In this document: in pieces, positions 33,474 through 43,791 of the stretch
Layout of the letters: every line of letters begins with the position of its first letter
Position numbering within the stretch: position 1 is the stretch's first letter
Source: Salsuginibacillus kocurii DSM 18087
GTDB lineage: Bacteria > Bacillota > Bacilli > Bacillales > Marinococcaceae
Reading direction: 5' to 3'
NCBI RefSeq assembly: GCF_000377705.1
Contig: NZ_KB898631.1
Span: forward strand, 62,001-126,000
Length of the DNA stretch: 64,000 nt
Program-made: the position numbers and the translations under genes
Notes under the pieces: generated by a model
What the model saw: only the letters and a program-made list of their open reading frames with translations
Told to the model about the DNA's origin: nothing
Databases searched by the model: none

Positions 33474-34847
33474 TTAAACAGCTTCTTTCTCCTCTTCTTG
33501 ATTTGCCTCTTCAGATTTGTCTTTAGAAAACAAATTTTCTTTTTGCAATAGAAGATAAAGTACCAACCCTACTACAAGACCATATGCTGCTCCATGGACC
33601 GCAAGCACAATACCCATGACTCCAGCAACTCCGATTTCTGTTTCGTTTTTCAACTGTTGAATACCTACCGTAATACATAAATATCCAGTCAAGATAAGGG
33701 TAATAGAAAGTGCTATAGGTAAAAATGGTTGAAATAAGGTGACCAAAGGTAGAATGAAAATAACTAATGACAGTGAAATGATTAATGAATTTGTACCTGA
33801 AAAAATCGATTGCATTGCACTTCTTCCAAAAGTATACCTTTCTGCAACGGAGGCTGTTCCCGCTGTAAATATAGGTCCTGCTAATCCAGGGTGGGGGAAG
33901 AATAATGCATGACAGAAATTTCTAAAAAAAGTAAGCATGTGCAATTGATTAGAATCATATTCAATTTTTTCATCTGGTCTAAATTTACTGGACCTTTCAA
34001 TTAGCTTTTCACCTACGATAATGTCTCCATACGAAATGATGTAAGCTAAAATGGCCGTCGGTATAGCTGCCAAAAATATTTCCCACGTTGGAAAACCAAC
34101 AACAAACGGAGTCACATTCCACATTTCGTTTAGGGAAGGCACGGTTATTCCCCATTCTATATCTGGAGAAGGATATTCTGCTATAGCCCAACCAATGATT
34201 ATTGCAATAATAATCGATGGCATGATGCCATAGCTTGCTATAAAGCGTATACCTTTACTTTTTGCTTGAAGACCTCGGAAAGATCGTGAAAACATAATAT
34301 ACAAACATAAAATACCGCCGGCTATTAGAGAAATGGGAGTTTCATAAAGCCTTCCCCCTGATTCAATCTCTGTCATTATAGCCGTGATCCCTGCACCAAT
34401 TAATATACCAGCTTTTAAGGAAATTGGCAGTTTAGTAACAAATACTCTCCCTAGTCCAGTAAGTCCAAATATTAAGAAAATAAATGCTACCAATAGCTGC
34501 AGTGCTATTAATGCTTGCAAGGCTTCTGTACCTGGTTGATAGTCACCAAGGAAAACGATCAAAACAGGAATCAATGGAGTGATAAAACCTGGTACAAATG
34601 GTACGCCAAGCATAGGTGGAATGAGCATAAAAAATTGACCAAATATCACAATCGTAATCGCCGCTGCATACGAAATTCCGAGCGGCCCCGTCATGATCTC
34701 CACCATGCTTAAACCAATGGCAAATATAACTACCCCTTGAATTAGCTCTGGTATTTCTAGTCTATGATGGATAAAAGGTAAACGAAGTTGATAGTTTCCA
34801 AGCTTCCAATGGGGTTGTACTTTCCCTTTACTATTATCTTTCTCCAC
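33474..34847 (-). CDS. NCS2/SLC23-type permease (xanthine/uracil/benzoate-transporter fold)
   Basis: 457 aa with about 12-14 membrane segments. Short-loop motifs such as FVPGFITPLIPVLIVFLGD and FPHPGLAGPIFTAGTASVAERY sit where NCS2 proteins bind their substrate. The purine-specific QH and NAT-signature motifs of xanthine/uracil carriers are not obvious, so the cargo is uncertain. It is the last gene of a beta-oxidation operon, 35 bases after the CoA ligase, so uptake of the acid activated by that ligase is plausible. A charged, acidic tail ends the protein. A weak cre-like sequence lies just upstream (34867-34883). Confidence 0.75.
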   Translation of the reverse strand: MEKDNSKGKVQPHWKLGNYQLRLPFIHHRLEIPELIQGVVIFAIGLSMVEIMTGPLGISYAAAITIVIFGQFFMLIPPMLGVPFVPGFITPLIPVLIVFLGDYQPGTEALQALIALQLLVAFIFLIFGLTGLGRVFVTKLPISLKAGILIGAGITAIMTEIESGGRLYETPISLIAGGILCLYIMFSRSFRGLQAKSKGIRFIASYGIMPSIIIAIIIGWAIAEYPSPDIEWGITVPSLNEMWNVTPFVVGFPTWEIFLAAIPTAILAYIISYGDIIVGEKLIERSSKFRPDEKIEYDSNQLHMLTFFRNFCHALFFPHPGLAGPIFTAGTASVAERYTFGRSAMQSIFSGTNSLIISLSLVIFILPLVTLFQPFLPIALSITLILTGYLCITVGIQQLKNETEIGVAGVMGIVLAVHGAAYGLVVGLVLYLLLQKENLFSKDKSEEANQEEEKEAV

Positions 34848-34882
34848 AGTTCATCCCCCTTAATAATGTTTGTTAAGCGCTT

Positions 34883-36433
34883 TCAATATTGGCCACTGAT
34901 TTGCTCACGTAGTTTTCCTTTTTGGATTTTTCCACTAGCCGTCATTGGTAGATGATCAGTAAAGATAATAGATGCTGGAGTTTTATAAACCGCCAAGTGA
35001 GCGGAGACGTAGTCCTTCACTTCCGCTTCTGTCATCTTTTCTCCTAAGCGCAGCTGAATGACCGCACATACGACTTCTCCTAATGTCTCATCAGGAAGCC
35101 CAATAACTGCTGCAGTCGAAATGCTGTCATGCTTATGAAGTAGTGCTTCTATTTCTTGTGGGTATATATTAAATCCCCCACGTACAATCATTTCTTTTAC
35201 TCGACCTACTAATCGTAAATTGCCACGCTCATCTATAGCACCTAAGTCGCCCGTATAATACCAACCTTCGTTGTCGAGGATCTCTGCCGTTTTTACAGGC
35301 ATTTTATAGTAACCTTTCATATTGCCAAAGCTATTTACAGCAATTTCACCGGTGTAACCAACCGGAAGCTTTTCTCTTTGTTCATCTACAATTTTTAATT
35401 GAATACCTTGAAATGGTTTTCCTACCGTTTCTAATATTTCAGTTTCATCATCATTTATTTTATTAATCGTTACTCCACCACTTGTTTCACTAGAGCCGAA
35501 AGATTGACATAAGTGAAAGTTCATTTTTTTACGAATTTTTTTCATTTGTTCAGGGGAGATAGGAGCTGCCCCAACCATCCCCGTGCGCAGTGAAGACAAA
35601 TTATACTGCTCAAATCCATCTACTTCTATTTCTTTCAAAAACATGGTAGGGACACCTTGCTGAACAGTAACTTGCTCCTGTTCAATAAGCTCAAGCGCCT
35701 GTCTAGGCTTAAATTTTTCCATAAGCACCATCCGTGCTCCGGCACCAACAGCTGCTATTAAATTGCAAGCAATTCCAAAGATATGAAATAAAGGAGCAGG
35801 GACTAAAAACACGTCTTTGTCGGTACACTGCATCTCTTCAACTACCGCTAATGCGCACTTCGAAACACTTTGATGAGTAATCATGACACCTTTTGGCCTG
35901 CCGGTTGTTCCTGACGTATATAAAATGCACAACAAATCTTTTGATGCATCAACAACCTCTTTTTTCACTTCTTTTCCATCGTTTGATTGCAGCAACTCTC
36001 GAAAAGATATCATCAGCTCATTTTCAAAACGTACTGATACAATAGATGGAACTAATTCTGCAATCGTTTCTACATTTCCATTTTCTAAAATTTGTTCGGA
36101 TACATATAATGCTTTTGGTTCAGCATCTTTTAAAATAAATTCGATCTCGTGGGAACGATACATTGTATTAAATGGTACTACTACAGCACCAAGCATAGCA
36201 CTCGCAAAAAACACGATGACCGTTTCATTCCAATTAGGTAAACAAACCCCCACTTTATCTCCTTTAGTAACCCCTAAATCCTTCATCCCCTGCGCAACTT
36301 TATTACTTTGTTCTAAAAGTTCTTCGTAAGAAAGCCGACTGATTTGATCATACATAGCTTCCCTGTCACCATACTCCTTCACTGTTAATTCCAGTAAGTC
36401 ATGTACTGACTCCTTATCTTGCACAGTTTCCAT
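34883..36433 (-). CDS. Acyl-CoA synthetase (AMP-forming ligase)
   Basis: 516 aa from the ATG at 36433 (AAGGAAGGTG upstream); an ATG at 36469 adds 12 residues without a ribosome site. Adenylate-forming motifs in order: YTSGTTGRPKGVMITH (ATP loop), GWYYTGDLG, GRVKEMIVRGGFNIYPQEIE (hinge) and PMTASGKIQKGKLRE with the catalytic Lys. It activates a fatty or aromatic acid to its CoA thioester. It belongs with the fadN-like and thiolase genes, about 200 bases downstream of the thiolase, and precedes a permease. The exact acid is not evident; chain-length class cannot be read from the sequence. Confidence 0.85.
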   Translation of the reverse strand: METVQDKESVHDLLELTVKEYGDREAMYDQISRLSYEELLEQSNKVAQGMKDLGVTKGDKVGVCLPNWNETVIVFFASAMLGAVVVPFNTMYRSHEIEFILKDAEPKALYVSEQILENGNVETIAELVPSIVSVRFENELMISFRELLQSNDGKEVKKEVVDASKDLLCILYTSGTTGRPKGVMITHQSVSKCALAVVEEMQCTDKDVFLVPAPLFHIFGIACNLIAAVGAGARMVLMEKFKPRQALELIEQEQVTVQQGVPTMFLKEIEVDGFEQYNLSSLRTGMVGAAPISPEQMKKIRKKMNFHLCQSFGSSETSGGVTINKINDDETEILETVGKPFQGIQLKIVDEQREKLPVGYTGEIAVNSFGNMKGYYKMPVKTAEILDNEGWYYTGDLGAIDERGNLRLVGRVKEMIVRGGFNIYPQEIEALLHKHDSISTAAVIGLPDETLGEVVCAVIQLRLGEKMTEAEVKDYVSAHLAVYKTPASIIFTDHLPMTASGKIQKGKLREQISGQY

Positions 36434-36636
36434 TTTCACACCTTCCTTTTTGTTTAGTGCTAACTTCATGAGCCTTGTATATATTTTTGAAACCGCTTAC
36501 TATAAGTATATTTTTTTATCTTTTGTACAACGATTTAGTTTTCTTTTATGTAGAACTGTTGATCGGAATTTTATTAACATTTATAAAAATTAAAAAACTG
36601 CTGAGTTTCCTCAACAGTTTTCCCACTTTTAATATA

Positions 36637-37833
36637 TTAACCTATTTTTAAAACAATAGCTGCTCCATTATCTCCAGCAGCACAGCCAGTTACTAATGCG
36701 TATCCTCCACCTTTATCAACTGTTTCTTCAATGGCTTCTATTAAAAGGCGTCCTACAGTTGGTGCTTGTGGATGTCCAAATACTAAGGAGCTTCCATAAT
36801 TATTAAAGTGAAATGGATCTATATTTAGGGCTTTTCCTAAATATAAATCATTTACAATAAAAGGGTTATGGCTTTTAACTGTTGTAATATCCTTGATTTC
36901 TACTTCAGCTTTATTCAATGCCATCTTAACTGCAGGTACTGGTGCTGCCGGCATCGTTGCTTTTTCAGCTCTAGCATACCCATAAGAAATGATTTTTATA
37001 GAGATTGGTTCTGTACTTAATCGTTTGGCATATTCTTTTGAAGTTACCATAATACCAGCATTACCATCAGCAGGGTGAGTTTGTCCACCAAGGGAGACAA
37101 TCCCATTCTCTATTGTAGTAGATAAACCTTGCAGCGCCTCCATTGACGTCTCTGTCACGCCTTCATCCGCAGCTACTACTTTCGTTTTTCGCTTACCCTC
37201 TGAGACTTCAACAGGTATCATGTATCTTTTTTGAAATGCAAAGTCATTTTTTATTGCATCCTTATATTGTTCGTACCTGCGCCACGTTAGTTCGTCAGCT
37301 TCTTCTTTTGTAAATCCATTTTCTGCTGCTACCTTTTCAGCCGTCATGAGCATACTCTTTCCGGTAGATGGATCTGCTGCCATATTGTCTAAGTTCCAAT
37401 TCTCTGATATGACCTGCCCTCCTGGACCTTTGGGGTCAGGCCAAACGGTATGAGGTCCATTGGAGCATCTATCTGTTAACAAACAGTATGCACTTTCCAT
37501 AGCGCCGACTTCTACTGAGACTGCAGCGTTATATAAGGAAGTGGTGGATGTAGCACAAGCGTGCATAACTGTCTGTCCAGGAACATCTGATGCCCCCATC
37601 ATGCTCGATGCCCATGATGCGCCGTAGAAGACGCTTTTCTGACCTACGGTTATCCCCAGATACATATAATCCAACGCTTTATTTGGGTCAATCCCTGTCG
37701 AATCAAACCATTGTTTGCTGCTTTTGGCGCCCAGTTCGATAGAGTTTACGTGTTGTAAACTTCCCTGCCACTTGCAAAATGGGGTTGAATAATAACCACC
37801 ATAGGGGATGTATGCATTATTTAACAAGCTCAT
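36637..37833 (-). CDS. Thiolase-family acyltransferase
   Basis: 398 aa. Nucleophilic Cys in VMHACATSTTSLYN. The C-terminal catalytic region is unusual: GHPQAPTVGR replaces the GHPxGxSG motif, and TGCAAGDNGAA replaces CxGGGxG. Histidine and second Cys are retained. It resembles the SCP-x/lipid-transfer branch of thiolases more than FadA. It likely cleaves or forms a 3-ketoacyl-CoA at the end of the beta-oxidation cycle. The start ATG overlaps the stop of the preceding fadN-like gene (ATGA, 37830-37833), giving translational coupling. Confidence 0.82.
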   Translation of the reverse strand: MSLLNNAYIPYGGYYSTPFCKWQGSLQHVNSIELGAKSSKQWFDSTGIDPNKALDYMYLGITVGQKSVFYGASWASSMMGASDVPGQTVMHACATSTTSLYNAAVSVEVGAMESAYCLLTDRCSNGPHTVWPDPKGPGGQVISENWNLDNMAADPSTGKSMLMTAEKVAAENGFTKEEADELTWRRYEQYKDAIKNDFAFQKRYMIPVEVSEGKRKTKVVAADEGVTETSMEALQGLSTTIENGIVSLGGQTHPADGNAGIMVTSKEYAKRLSTEPISIKIISYGYARAEKATMPAAPVPAVKMALNKAEVEIKDITTVKSHNPFIVNDLYLGKALNIDPFHFNNYGSSLVFGHPQAPTVGRLLIEAIEETVDKGGGYALVTGCAAGDNGAAIVLKIG

Positions 37834-39881
37834 ACTTTTTTGCCCTCCCCTACAAATTCAGGTCTGCTTCCAGTAGTTGAAGCGACCAAGCCGTTCAACG
37901 CGTCTTGAGTTTTAAAAATACTCATTAGATAATCTAGTTCAAGTTCAATTCCTTCTTCAATTGAATCAGACACTTGTTTATTTATTAGATCATTAATGGT
38001 TTTTAATGCAATTGGCCCTTTATAGGACAGTATTTTCACTAGCTTTTCTGCCAATTCAGGATCGACGTTTTTCGGTTTTTCCCCGTTTAACATTTTTTGT
38101 ACATTCTCTTCAGAAAATGCTTCGATTAAGGAATCAAGTGAGGCTGGAATTTCTCTTTCTTTGTATTTATCTTCTGTTCCTTTTTCCACAATAGTCTCAA
38201 TTGTCGCTTCGATATCTTCCATTTCCACTACATCCGAAACAAGCTGTAATTCAAGCGCAGTATTCGCTCGGATCGTTTTTCCAGTCATAACAAAGTATTT
38301 GGTTAATTCTTCCCCTATTTGATGATTCATGCGAAGCATACCACCAAGTCCAGGATAAATACCTAAACCGCTTTCGGGAAAAGCTAACGAACCCTGGTTT
38401 GTTGCGACAATATGCTGACATGCAAGTGCCAGTTCGCTTCCCCCTCCAAGGGAAAGTCCATCTAGAACAGCAACAGTCACTTTATTTGAGGTCTCCAGTT
38501 TTCGAAATAAATAATGTCCTTTTCTAGTAAAAGCTACATTTTTTTCTATTTGATTATTCTCAATGCAGTCTATAAAGAAGTTAATGTCAGCTCCAGCAAC
38601 AAAGCTTTTTCCCGCTCCCTGGATAGCAATACCTTTTACTTTGTCGCTGCTTTCTGCTTGATCAAATGCTTGTTCTAACTGCTCCACTACGACTGGATTG
38701 AGAGCATTCATTGCTTCCGGTCGATTGATCGTCAGATAAGCAATACCATTTTTTATTTCTGTTTGAATAAATTGAAAAGAAAAAGGTTGGTTTTTTTGAG
38801 CCTGTTCTTTTAACAAACTAGAGTCATGGAAGCCGACTCGACTCTCATTCAACTCTTCTACTGCCTCATAAGCTTCTTCTAATCCATATTTATTCATTAA
38901 CTCAAACGGGCCAAGCTTCCATTTCAGACCGACTTTTGCACCGATATCTGTGTCCTCAATACTTGCGACCCCTTCATCTACTTGTGAAGCGGCGATTCCA
39001 AACACCGTAGCAAACAACCTTTTTTTAATGAAAGGGAAATGTTGTTCTACTATTTCTCCCTCGAGAGGCCAATTATCATTATTATTTACTTTTTCTTTGA
39101 GTAAAGCTGCTGGTGCATAAAACTCACTAATTTCTTTCGACAAATAGGAAGAAGAGTGCTCAGCAATAGGCAGGCCGGTTACATTCATTAATTCAAATGG
39201 TCCCATCCCAATTTCAAAGGCTTCTTTCGCTGCTGCGTCTATTGTAGGAATATTTGCGACTCCTTCTTCTAACAAATGCACAGACTCATTTAAAAAAGGA
39301 ACAAAATATCTGTTCACAGCAAAACCGGGGGAATCTTTTACCAGAATGCACGTTTTATTGTGAAGTTTCCCTATTAACATCGTCTTTTCAATCGTTTCTT
39401 TACTTGTGTTTTCGTGTGGAATCACTTCTACAAGTCTATTTTTGGCAGGATGATAGAAATAATGCATACCTATAAAGCGATCAGGCCGCTGGGTAAATTG
39501 GGCAATATCTTTGACGAACAAGCTGGAGGTATTTGTAGCAAAAATTGTCTTACTTTCACAAAGATCATCAAGCTTTTGAAAGAGACTTCCTTTTACTTTC
39601 AAATCTTCAAAGACTGCTTCTATAACTAAATCTACGCTTGTTAAATCATCGAATTTAGAAGTAGCATAAATTCTATTCAACGTTTCTGTTTTTTGTTCTT
39701 CAGTAAATATACCGCGTTCCACCCCTTCTGTAAGAGTAGAACTTATAGTCTCTAATCCTTTTTGGACTTTCTCGTCATTCATATCTACTAAAATTACGTC
39801 TAATTCTTCTTGAGCCAATTTTTGAGCAATACCGGCGCCCATATTGCCTGCCCCCACTACTCCTATTTTATAATTAGCCAA
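37830..39881 (-). CDS. fadN: Bifunctional 3-hydroxyacyl-CoA dehydrogenase / enoyl-CoA hydratase (FadN-like)
   Basis: 683 aa from the TTG at 39881, 9 bases after GAGGAG; an ATG at 39935 lacks a ribosome site and would put 18 residues ahead of the Rossmann fold. N-terminal NAD-binding fold (KIGVVGAGNMGAGIAQ), then MHYFYHPAKNRLVEVIPHENT and GFAVNRYFVPFLNE; a second helical domain; and a C-terminal crotonase domain with SFVAGADINFF and GLSLGGGSELALAC, the oxyanion-hole regions. The order dehydrogenase-hydratase is that of Bacillus FadN and opposite to E. coli FadB. First gene of the operon, divergent from two IclR regulators. Confidence 0.88.
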   Translation of the reverse strand: MANYKIGVVGAGNMGAGIAQKLAQEELDVILVDMNDEKVQKGLETISSTLTEGVERGIFTEEQKTETLNRIYATSKFDDLTSVDLVIEAVFEDLKVKGSLFQKLDDLCESKTIFATNTSSLFVKDIAQFTQRPDRFIGMHYFYHPAKNRLVEVIPHENTSKETIEKTMLIGKLHNKTCILVKDSPGFAVNRYFVPFLNESVHLLEEGVANIPTIDAAAKEAFEIGMGPFELMNVTGLPIAEHSSSYLSKEISEFYAPAALLKEKVNNNDNWPLEGEIVEQHFPFIKKRLFATVFGIAASQVDEGVASIEDTDIGAKVGLKWKLGPFELMNKYGLEEAYEAVEELNESRVGFHDSSLLKEQAQKNQPFSFQFIQTEIKNGIAYLTINRPEAMNALNPVVVEQLEQAFDQAESSDKVKGIAIQGAGKSFVAGADINFFIDCIENNQIEKNVAFTRKGHYLFRKLETSNKVTVAVLDGLSLGGGSELALACQHIVATNQGSLAFPESGLGIYPGLGGMLRMNHQIGEELTKYFVMTGKTIRANTALELQLVSDVVEMEDIEATIETIVEKGTEDKYKEREIPASLDSLIEAFSEENVQKMLNGEKPKNVDPELAEKLVKILSYKGPIALKTINDLINKQVSDSIEEGIELELDYLMSIFKTQDALNGLVASTTGSRPEFVGEGKKV

Positions 39882-40327
39882 CAGTAATTCCTCCTCTAAA
39901 TGACTGATATCTTCACGTATTTCTCCAGCTAACATATGTTTTCATCATTTTTCACTCAGCGCTTTTTCCTACTGATAGTTAGATTTCTTAGTAGATATAT
40001 TATAGACACATTTTGTAACAGCCCATTGTGCACCTTTCGAGCATACTCACCCAGCACCAATTCTGGTAGTCAGTGTAGCTTATTTTCAAATCCCTATAAT
40101 GGGAACCACCACATAAACCAGCATTCCTCTTCTTACACATCTTGAACTTGTTTCTTAATGACACCGTTTACATAAGCAGCTTGCTGTGTTGGCAGCTGAC
40201 GTACCATCTCCCCGTCAACTTTCCATTTAATTATTTTTCATTTTAAATTAGATTATCGTTTCTCCACATCTTGCTTTTCTTGTATGTGGGATGTAAGATG
40301 AAAAATAATATATAGGGAGGGAATTCT
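39882..40327. other. Divergent regulatory region fadN-like operon / iclR genes
   Basis: 446 AT-rich bases between two divergent operons. It must hold promoters and IclR binding sites, but I found no strong palindrome. The stretch 40010-40250 has higher G+C and no coding frame with a start. Confidence 0.5.
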
Positions 40328-41116
40328 ATGAATACCCGACGTTATACTAGCCTGGAAAATGCGATTCGTATATTAAAAAGCTTTTCAGACCGTAATTTGG
40401 AATTCGGCGTTAGTGAACTAGCAGAACAATTAAATTTAGGAATCAGTACCACTCACCGCTTACTTATTTCTTTAGCGGAAGAGGGATTTGTAGTAAAAAA
40501 TAAAGAGACAAATAAATATACATTGGGTTTATCGATTTTACAATTAACAAACACAGTCACCGAACAAATACATATCATTCGGGAAGCATCTCCCATTTTG
40601 CAAAAATTAACTGATGATACAGGGGAAAGCACCCACCTCGGTATCATCGATTTTGATGAAGTGATTTATTTACAAAAAATCGAAACCCCTCATCCAACTT
40701 CCCCGGATTCTTATTTAGGCAAGAGAGCGCCCATCTATTGTACTGGTGCCGGGCAGACCATTCTGGCTTTTCAATCAAACCGTCAAGTTGAGCGTGTACT
40801 TTCCCAACCTCTTACACCATACACGGACTACACCATCACAGACACAAATCAGTTAAAATCAAAGTTTGCTCAAATTAAAAAAGATGGTTTCACCGCAAAT
40901 AGTCAAGAATTTCAAAAAGATATGTTTTCTGTAACTTCTCCTGTCTACAACAAAGACAATTATGTAATCGCTGCCATCAGTATTATTGGTCCTTTACGAA
41001 GAATGAAACCTCAGAAAAACTTTCTTATTGAAAAAACACTGAAAGCTGGAAACACCTTATCTTCTATCGTTAAACGAAGGCAAAGGCAGCTATTAAGTAA
41101 AGGGGGAACGGTATGA
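40328..41116 (+). CDS. IclR-family transcriptional regulator, first of two
   Basis: 262 aa. Residues 1-65 form the winged helix (YTSLENAIRILKSF, then VSELAEQLNLGISTTHRLLISL), and 80-250 the IclR effector domain with GESTHLGIIDFDEVIYLQK and YCTGAGQTILAF. GGGAGGGAA ribosome site. It overlaps the next iclR gene by 4 bases. The pair is divergent from the beta-oxidation operon and so the probable regulator of it. IclR proteins commonly sense aromatic or short-chain acids; the ligand here is unknown. Confidence 0.87.
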   Translation: MNTRRYTSLENAIRILKSFSDRNLEFGVSELAEQLNLGISTTHRLLISLAEEGFVVKNKETNKYTLGLSILQLTNTVTEQIHIIREASPILQKLTDDTGESTHLGIIDFDEVIYLQKIETPHPTSPDSYLGKRAPIYCTGAGQTILAFQSNRQVERVLSQPLTPYTDYTITDTNQLKSKFAQIKKDGFTANSQEFQKDMFSVTSPVYNKDNYVIAAISIIGPLRRMKPQKNFLIEKTLKAGNTLSSIVKRRQRQLLSKGGTV

Positions 41117-41889
41117 CATCACAAAAGTATCAGCTTTCTTCAGTTACGAACGCAATGAAAATATTAAATATCTTTAAAGTCAGCGAAAGAAAAGAGCTAA
41201 GTTTTACCGAAATCACCACCATTACCCGCATACCGAAAAGCACTGCTCACCGCTTAATTACCTCCTTAAAATCAGAAGGGTTCTTATCTCAAAACCCACG
41301 TACAGGTAAATACCGTCTTGGATTAACGTTACTGACGTTAGGAGGCATTGTCTCTGTGCACAAACAAACTTACCAGGAAGCATTCCCTTTCCTGGAACAG
41401 CTTGTACGTGAGATAAACGAAACCTGTCATATATGTTTACTTGAGGAGAGGGATGTTGTTTTTTTTCAACGTGTACACCGTAAAGACCCAGATCACTTGA
41501 TAACCGAGGAAGGAAGAAAAGGACCAGTTCATTGTACAAGTGAAGGATTAATTCTACTAGCTTATCAGGACAAAGCACATCAAGAACGTGTATTGTCAGG
41601 ACCTTTGAAACGTTACACAGAATGTACAACAACAGACCCCCCCCAGCTTCGTTCAAGGCTTACTCGTATTGCAAAAGAGGGATACGCATGGTGCGAGGGT
41701 GAATATTTCAAAGATTATACTAGTATTGCTGTGCCTATTAGAGACTATTCTTCTCTTGTTGTTTCTTCCTTGTCACTAGTTACTCAAACGACCCGCTTGC
41801 AGGGAAAGGATACTTCATTTTACATGGAGCGTCTAAAAGAAACAGCAGATGATATTTCTGAAGCTTTAGGATATTTTGGCGATATATAA
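41113..41889 (+). CDS. IclR-family transcriptional regulator, second of two
   Basis: 258 aa with the same architecture as its neighbour: winged helix with SFTEITTITRIPKSTAHRLI and effector domain with NETCHICLLEERDVVFFQRV and VHCTSEGLILLAY. The two proteins are clearly related but diverged, so the pair is an old tandem duplication. Its ATG overlaps the stop of the first gene (ATGA), which suggests equal production and possibly a heteromer. It is followed by 400 bases without a gene. Confidence 0.87.
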   Translation: MTSQKYQLSSVTNAMKILNIFKVSERKELSFTEITTITRIPKSTAHRLITSLKSEGFLSQNPRTGKYRLGLTLLTLGGIVSVHKQTYQEAFPFLEQLVREINETCHICLLEERDVVFFQRVHRKDPDHLITEEGRKGPVHCTSEGLILLAYQDKAHQERVLSGPLKRYTECTTTDPPQLRSRLTRIAKEGYAWCEGEYFKDYTSIAVPIRDYSSLVVSSLSLVTQTTRLQGKDTSFYMERLKETADDISEALGYFGDI

Positions 41890-42291
41890 TTAATAAGTTC
41901 ATTCTTTTATATTAAGGTAATCTTCCTTTTCAGTTTGAAAATCAAACATGCATTTGTTGTTAGGAGCGCCGCACGGATTCATAAGTGATAAACGAAACAA
42001 TTGTATAAATATTAGATGAATGAAATTGTCGTTTTGGCTAGATATATATTTCAGCTCTCAGCAATTGTTCCCCCTTAATTATCATTGAGCCACCCACACC
42101 ATGTAATCTCAAAATATAACATTAAATAATCTCTAAAAAACCAATTGCAATGCGTGTTATGTATCTTTCATTTCGTTATTCAAATGCACATTTTTTATCG
42201 CATTCTTTTGGAAATCAGCAGGTTAAAATACGGAGAGTTGGGGCATGGAGGATTACGTGATACATTTGGGTCTTATTCAGGAAAGGAATTG
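41890..42291. other. Intergenic region before the UbiA-like gene
   Basis: AT-rich, with no terminator of clear form and no operator. An in-frame upstream extension of the UbiA-like gene runs through its end (TTG at 42145, ATG at 42184), but has no ribosome site. Confidence 0.4.
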
Positions 42292-43224
42292 TTGCTATTG
42301 GTTCTTCCGTTTCGCTCTATTATTCGCGGAGGGTGGGCGCTGCTCCGTTCAGTTGCAGTTATTTCCTCTAGTGTGGCAACAATAGTATCTTCCATGCTTC
42401 CATTCTATTTATATTCTTCATTTTCCACAGAATATGTACTTATGATGTTTATTGTTTTACTGGTCGCTGCTTTTACGATTCATGGGGTATTGACCCATGC
42501 TTTTAATGACTACATGGATTATCGTTCTGGTACAGATGAGCATAGTCCAGCTATCTTGTCGGGTGGAAGCCGTGTTATTCAAAAAGGAATGATCACTTTA
42601 CCTGTGCTTTGGTTTATCGGAAAATGGCTGGCCATTGTACTTCTTATCATAGCCTGCTTGTTAGCTCTTTTATCATATTATACATTGGGTTTTCTATTAG
42701 TTGTTGGAGTCTGGGCGGCTGCGTCTTATTCCCTGCCTCCTTTGCGCTTAAGCTACCGGCCTTTTCTAGGAGAATGGTGTAGTTTATTTCCTTCCATTCT
42801 TTTTCTCGGAGTTGCTGGACCGTGGCTTATATTAGGAGAAATTCCGTTATGGGCAGCTCAAAACGCAGTCATTAACACCTTCTTTTGTCTTGCCTGGGTC
42901 ATGGTTCATCATGTTCCAGATCTCGAAGCGGATAAACAGGCCGTGCCAACCAAACGGACCAGCGTAGTATGGTTTGCGGATACGTTCGGTCTCTTTTATG
43001 CAAGATTACCAGCTTTACTATATCTTGCTGCGGGAGGAATATGTATCTTTTGGCTCGGCTTTGACCGCTTTTGGGCGACTGTGACGTTAACCTTAACCAT
43101 CTCTATCGCTCTATTGTTAGTGATGAAGATGAATATAGAAGATCATCAGCAAGTCTCATCTTATGAAAAAATAATGCTGCTTCTAGCCATGATAACTGCA
43201 GTAGCCCTAGGGGTTTTTATTTAG
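42292..43224 (+). CDS. UbiA-family prenyltransferase-like membrane protein
   Basis: About 310 aa from the TTG at 42292, 5 bases after AGGAAAGG; the frame is open back to 42145. Eight or nine membrane helices. The first Asp-rich motif is HAFNDYMDYRSGTDEHSPAILSGGS (NDxxDxxxG), and the second VHHVPDLEADKQAVPTKRT (DxxxD), the Mg-diphosphate-binding pair of the family. UbiA enzymes attach prenyl chains to aromatic or other acceptors, for example in menaquinone synthesis. No quinone gene is nearby. The start is uncertain; the ends of the protein are otherwise of usual length. Confidence 0.72.
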   Translation: MLLVLPFRSIIRGGWALLRSVAVISSSVATIVSSMLPFYLYSSFSTEYVLMMFIVLLVAAFTIHGVLTHAFNDYMDYRSGTDEHSPAILSGGSRVIQKGMITLPVLWFIGKWLAIVLLIIACLLALLSYYTLGFLLVVGVWAAASYSLPPLRLSYRPFLGEWCSLFPSILFLGVAGPWLILGEIPLWAAQNAVINTFFCLAWVMVHHVPDLEADKQAVPTKRTSVVWFADTFGLFYARLPALLYLAAGGICIFWLGFDRFWATVTLTLTISIALLLVMKMNIEDHQQVSSYEKIMLLLAMITAVALGVFI

Positions 43225-43791
43225 CTCACTTAAAATAAAAGTCCTAAACCAACAGAAAAAGCGACCTCTGGCAAAAATGCCTGGAGTCGTTTTTTTGGCT
43301 GTCGATGATGCCCAAAGAACGGTAGCTGCTTGTATTTTGAAAAAACAGAGTTCAAAATGGAAAATGAGAATTCCATGAGAACAAAATCACTGTAGCTTTA
43401 AAATAAAGATTGCTCAAAACGGATTCTTCCATTGTGAAGTATTGTACAATTTTTTAAAAAAGTTTGCTCCTTTATTCAATCTTCAACAAATGTTCTCGTT
43501 ACGTTCAGTATTATTCTACAGAGTTAGAACAAAAAAATCATTTTGCTGTGCAGTACATAATTTTGTTTTGTTAGTTATTCCTCTCAAGCATAAGCCCCCG
43601 ATTCCAGGCTGAGTGAGGTTTAGGCATTGAAACTTAAAGGTATTACCATTAATATCTTTTAAGAAACCTATGTTTGATTAGGAGTTTACGAGAATTTTCT
43701 CCCCCTTACATTTACGTTAATACGTTCATGCTAGATTTTTTTTTAGCGCAATCAAAAATACGTACCATTACTTATATTCAGGAGGCACACG
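43225..43791. other. Intergenic region before the EamA gene
   Basis: 567 bases, AT-rich. Apart from the terminator at its start I see nothing: no RNA fold, repeat or coding frame that I can support. Confidence 0.45.
43261..43297 (+). terminator. Terminator of the UbiA-like gene
   Basis: GCGACCTCTGGC and GCCTGGAGTCGT form an imperfect stem followed by TTTTTTT. Confidence 0.6.

Noticed and set aside
34867-34883. cre site upstream of the permease
   Set aside because: The half-sites are one base too far apart and it overlaps the end of the ligase gene.
36487-36502. cre site upstream of the acyl-CoA ligase
   Set aside because: Two mismatches to consensus including the invariant end; kept only as a weak possibility.
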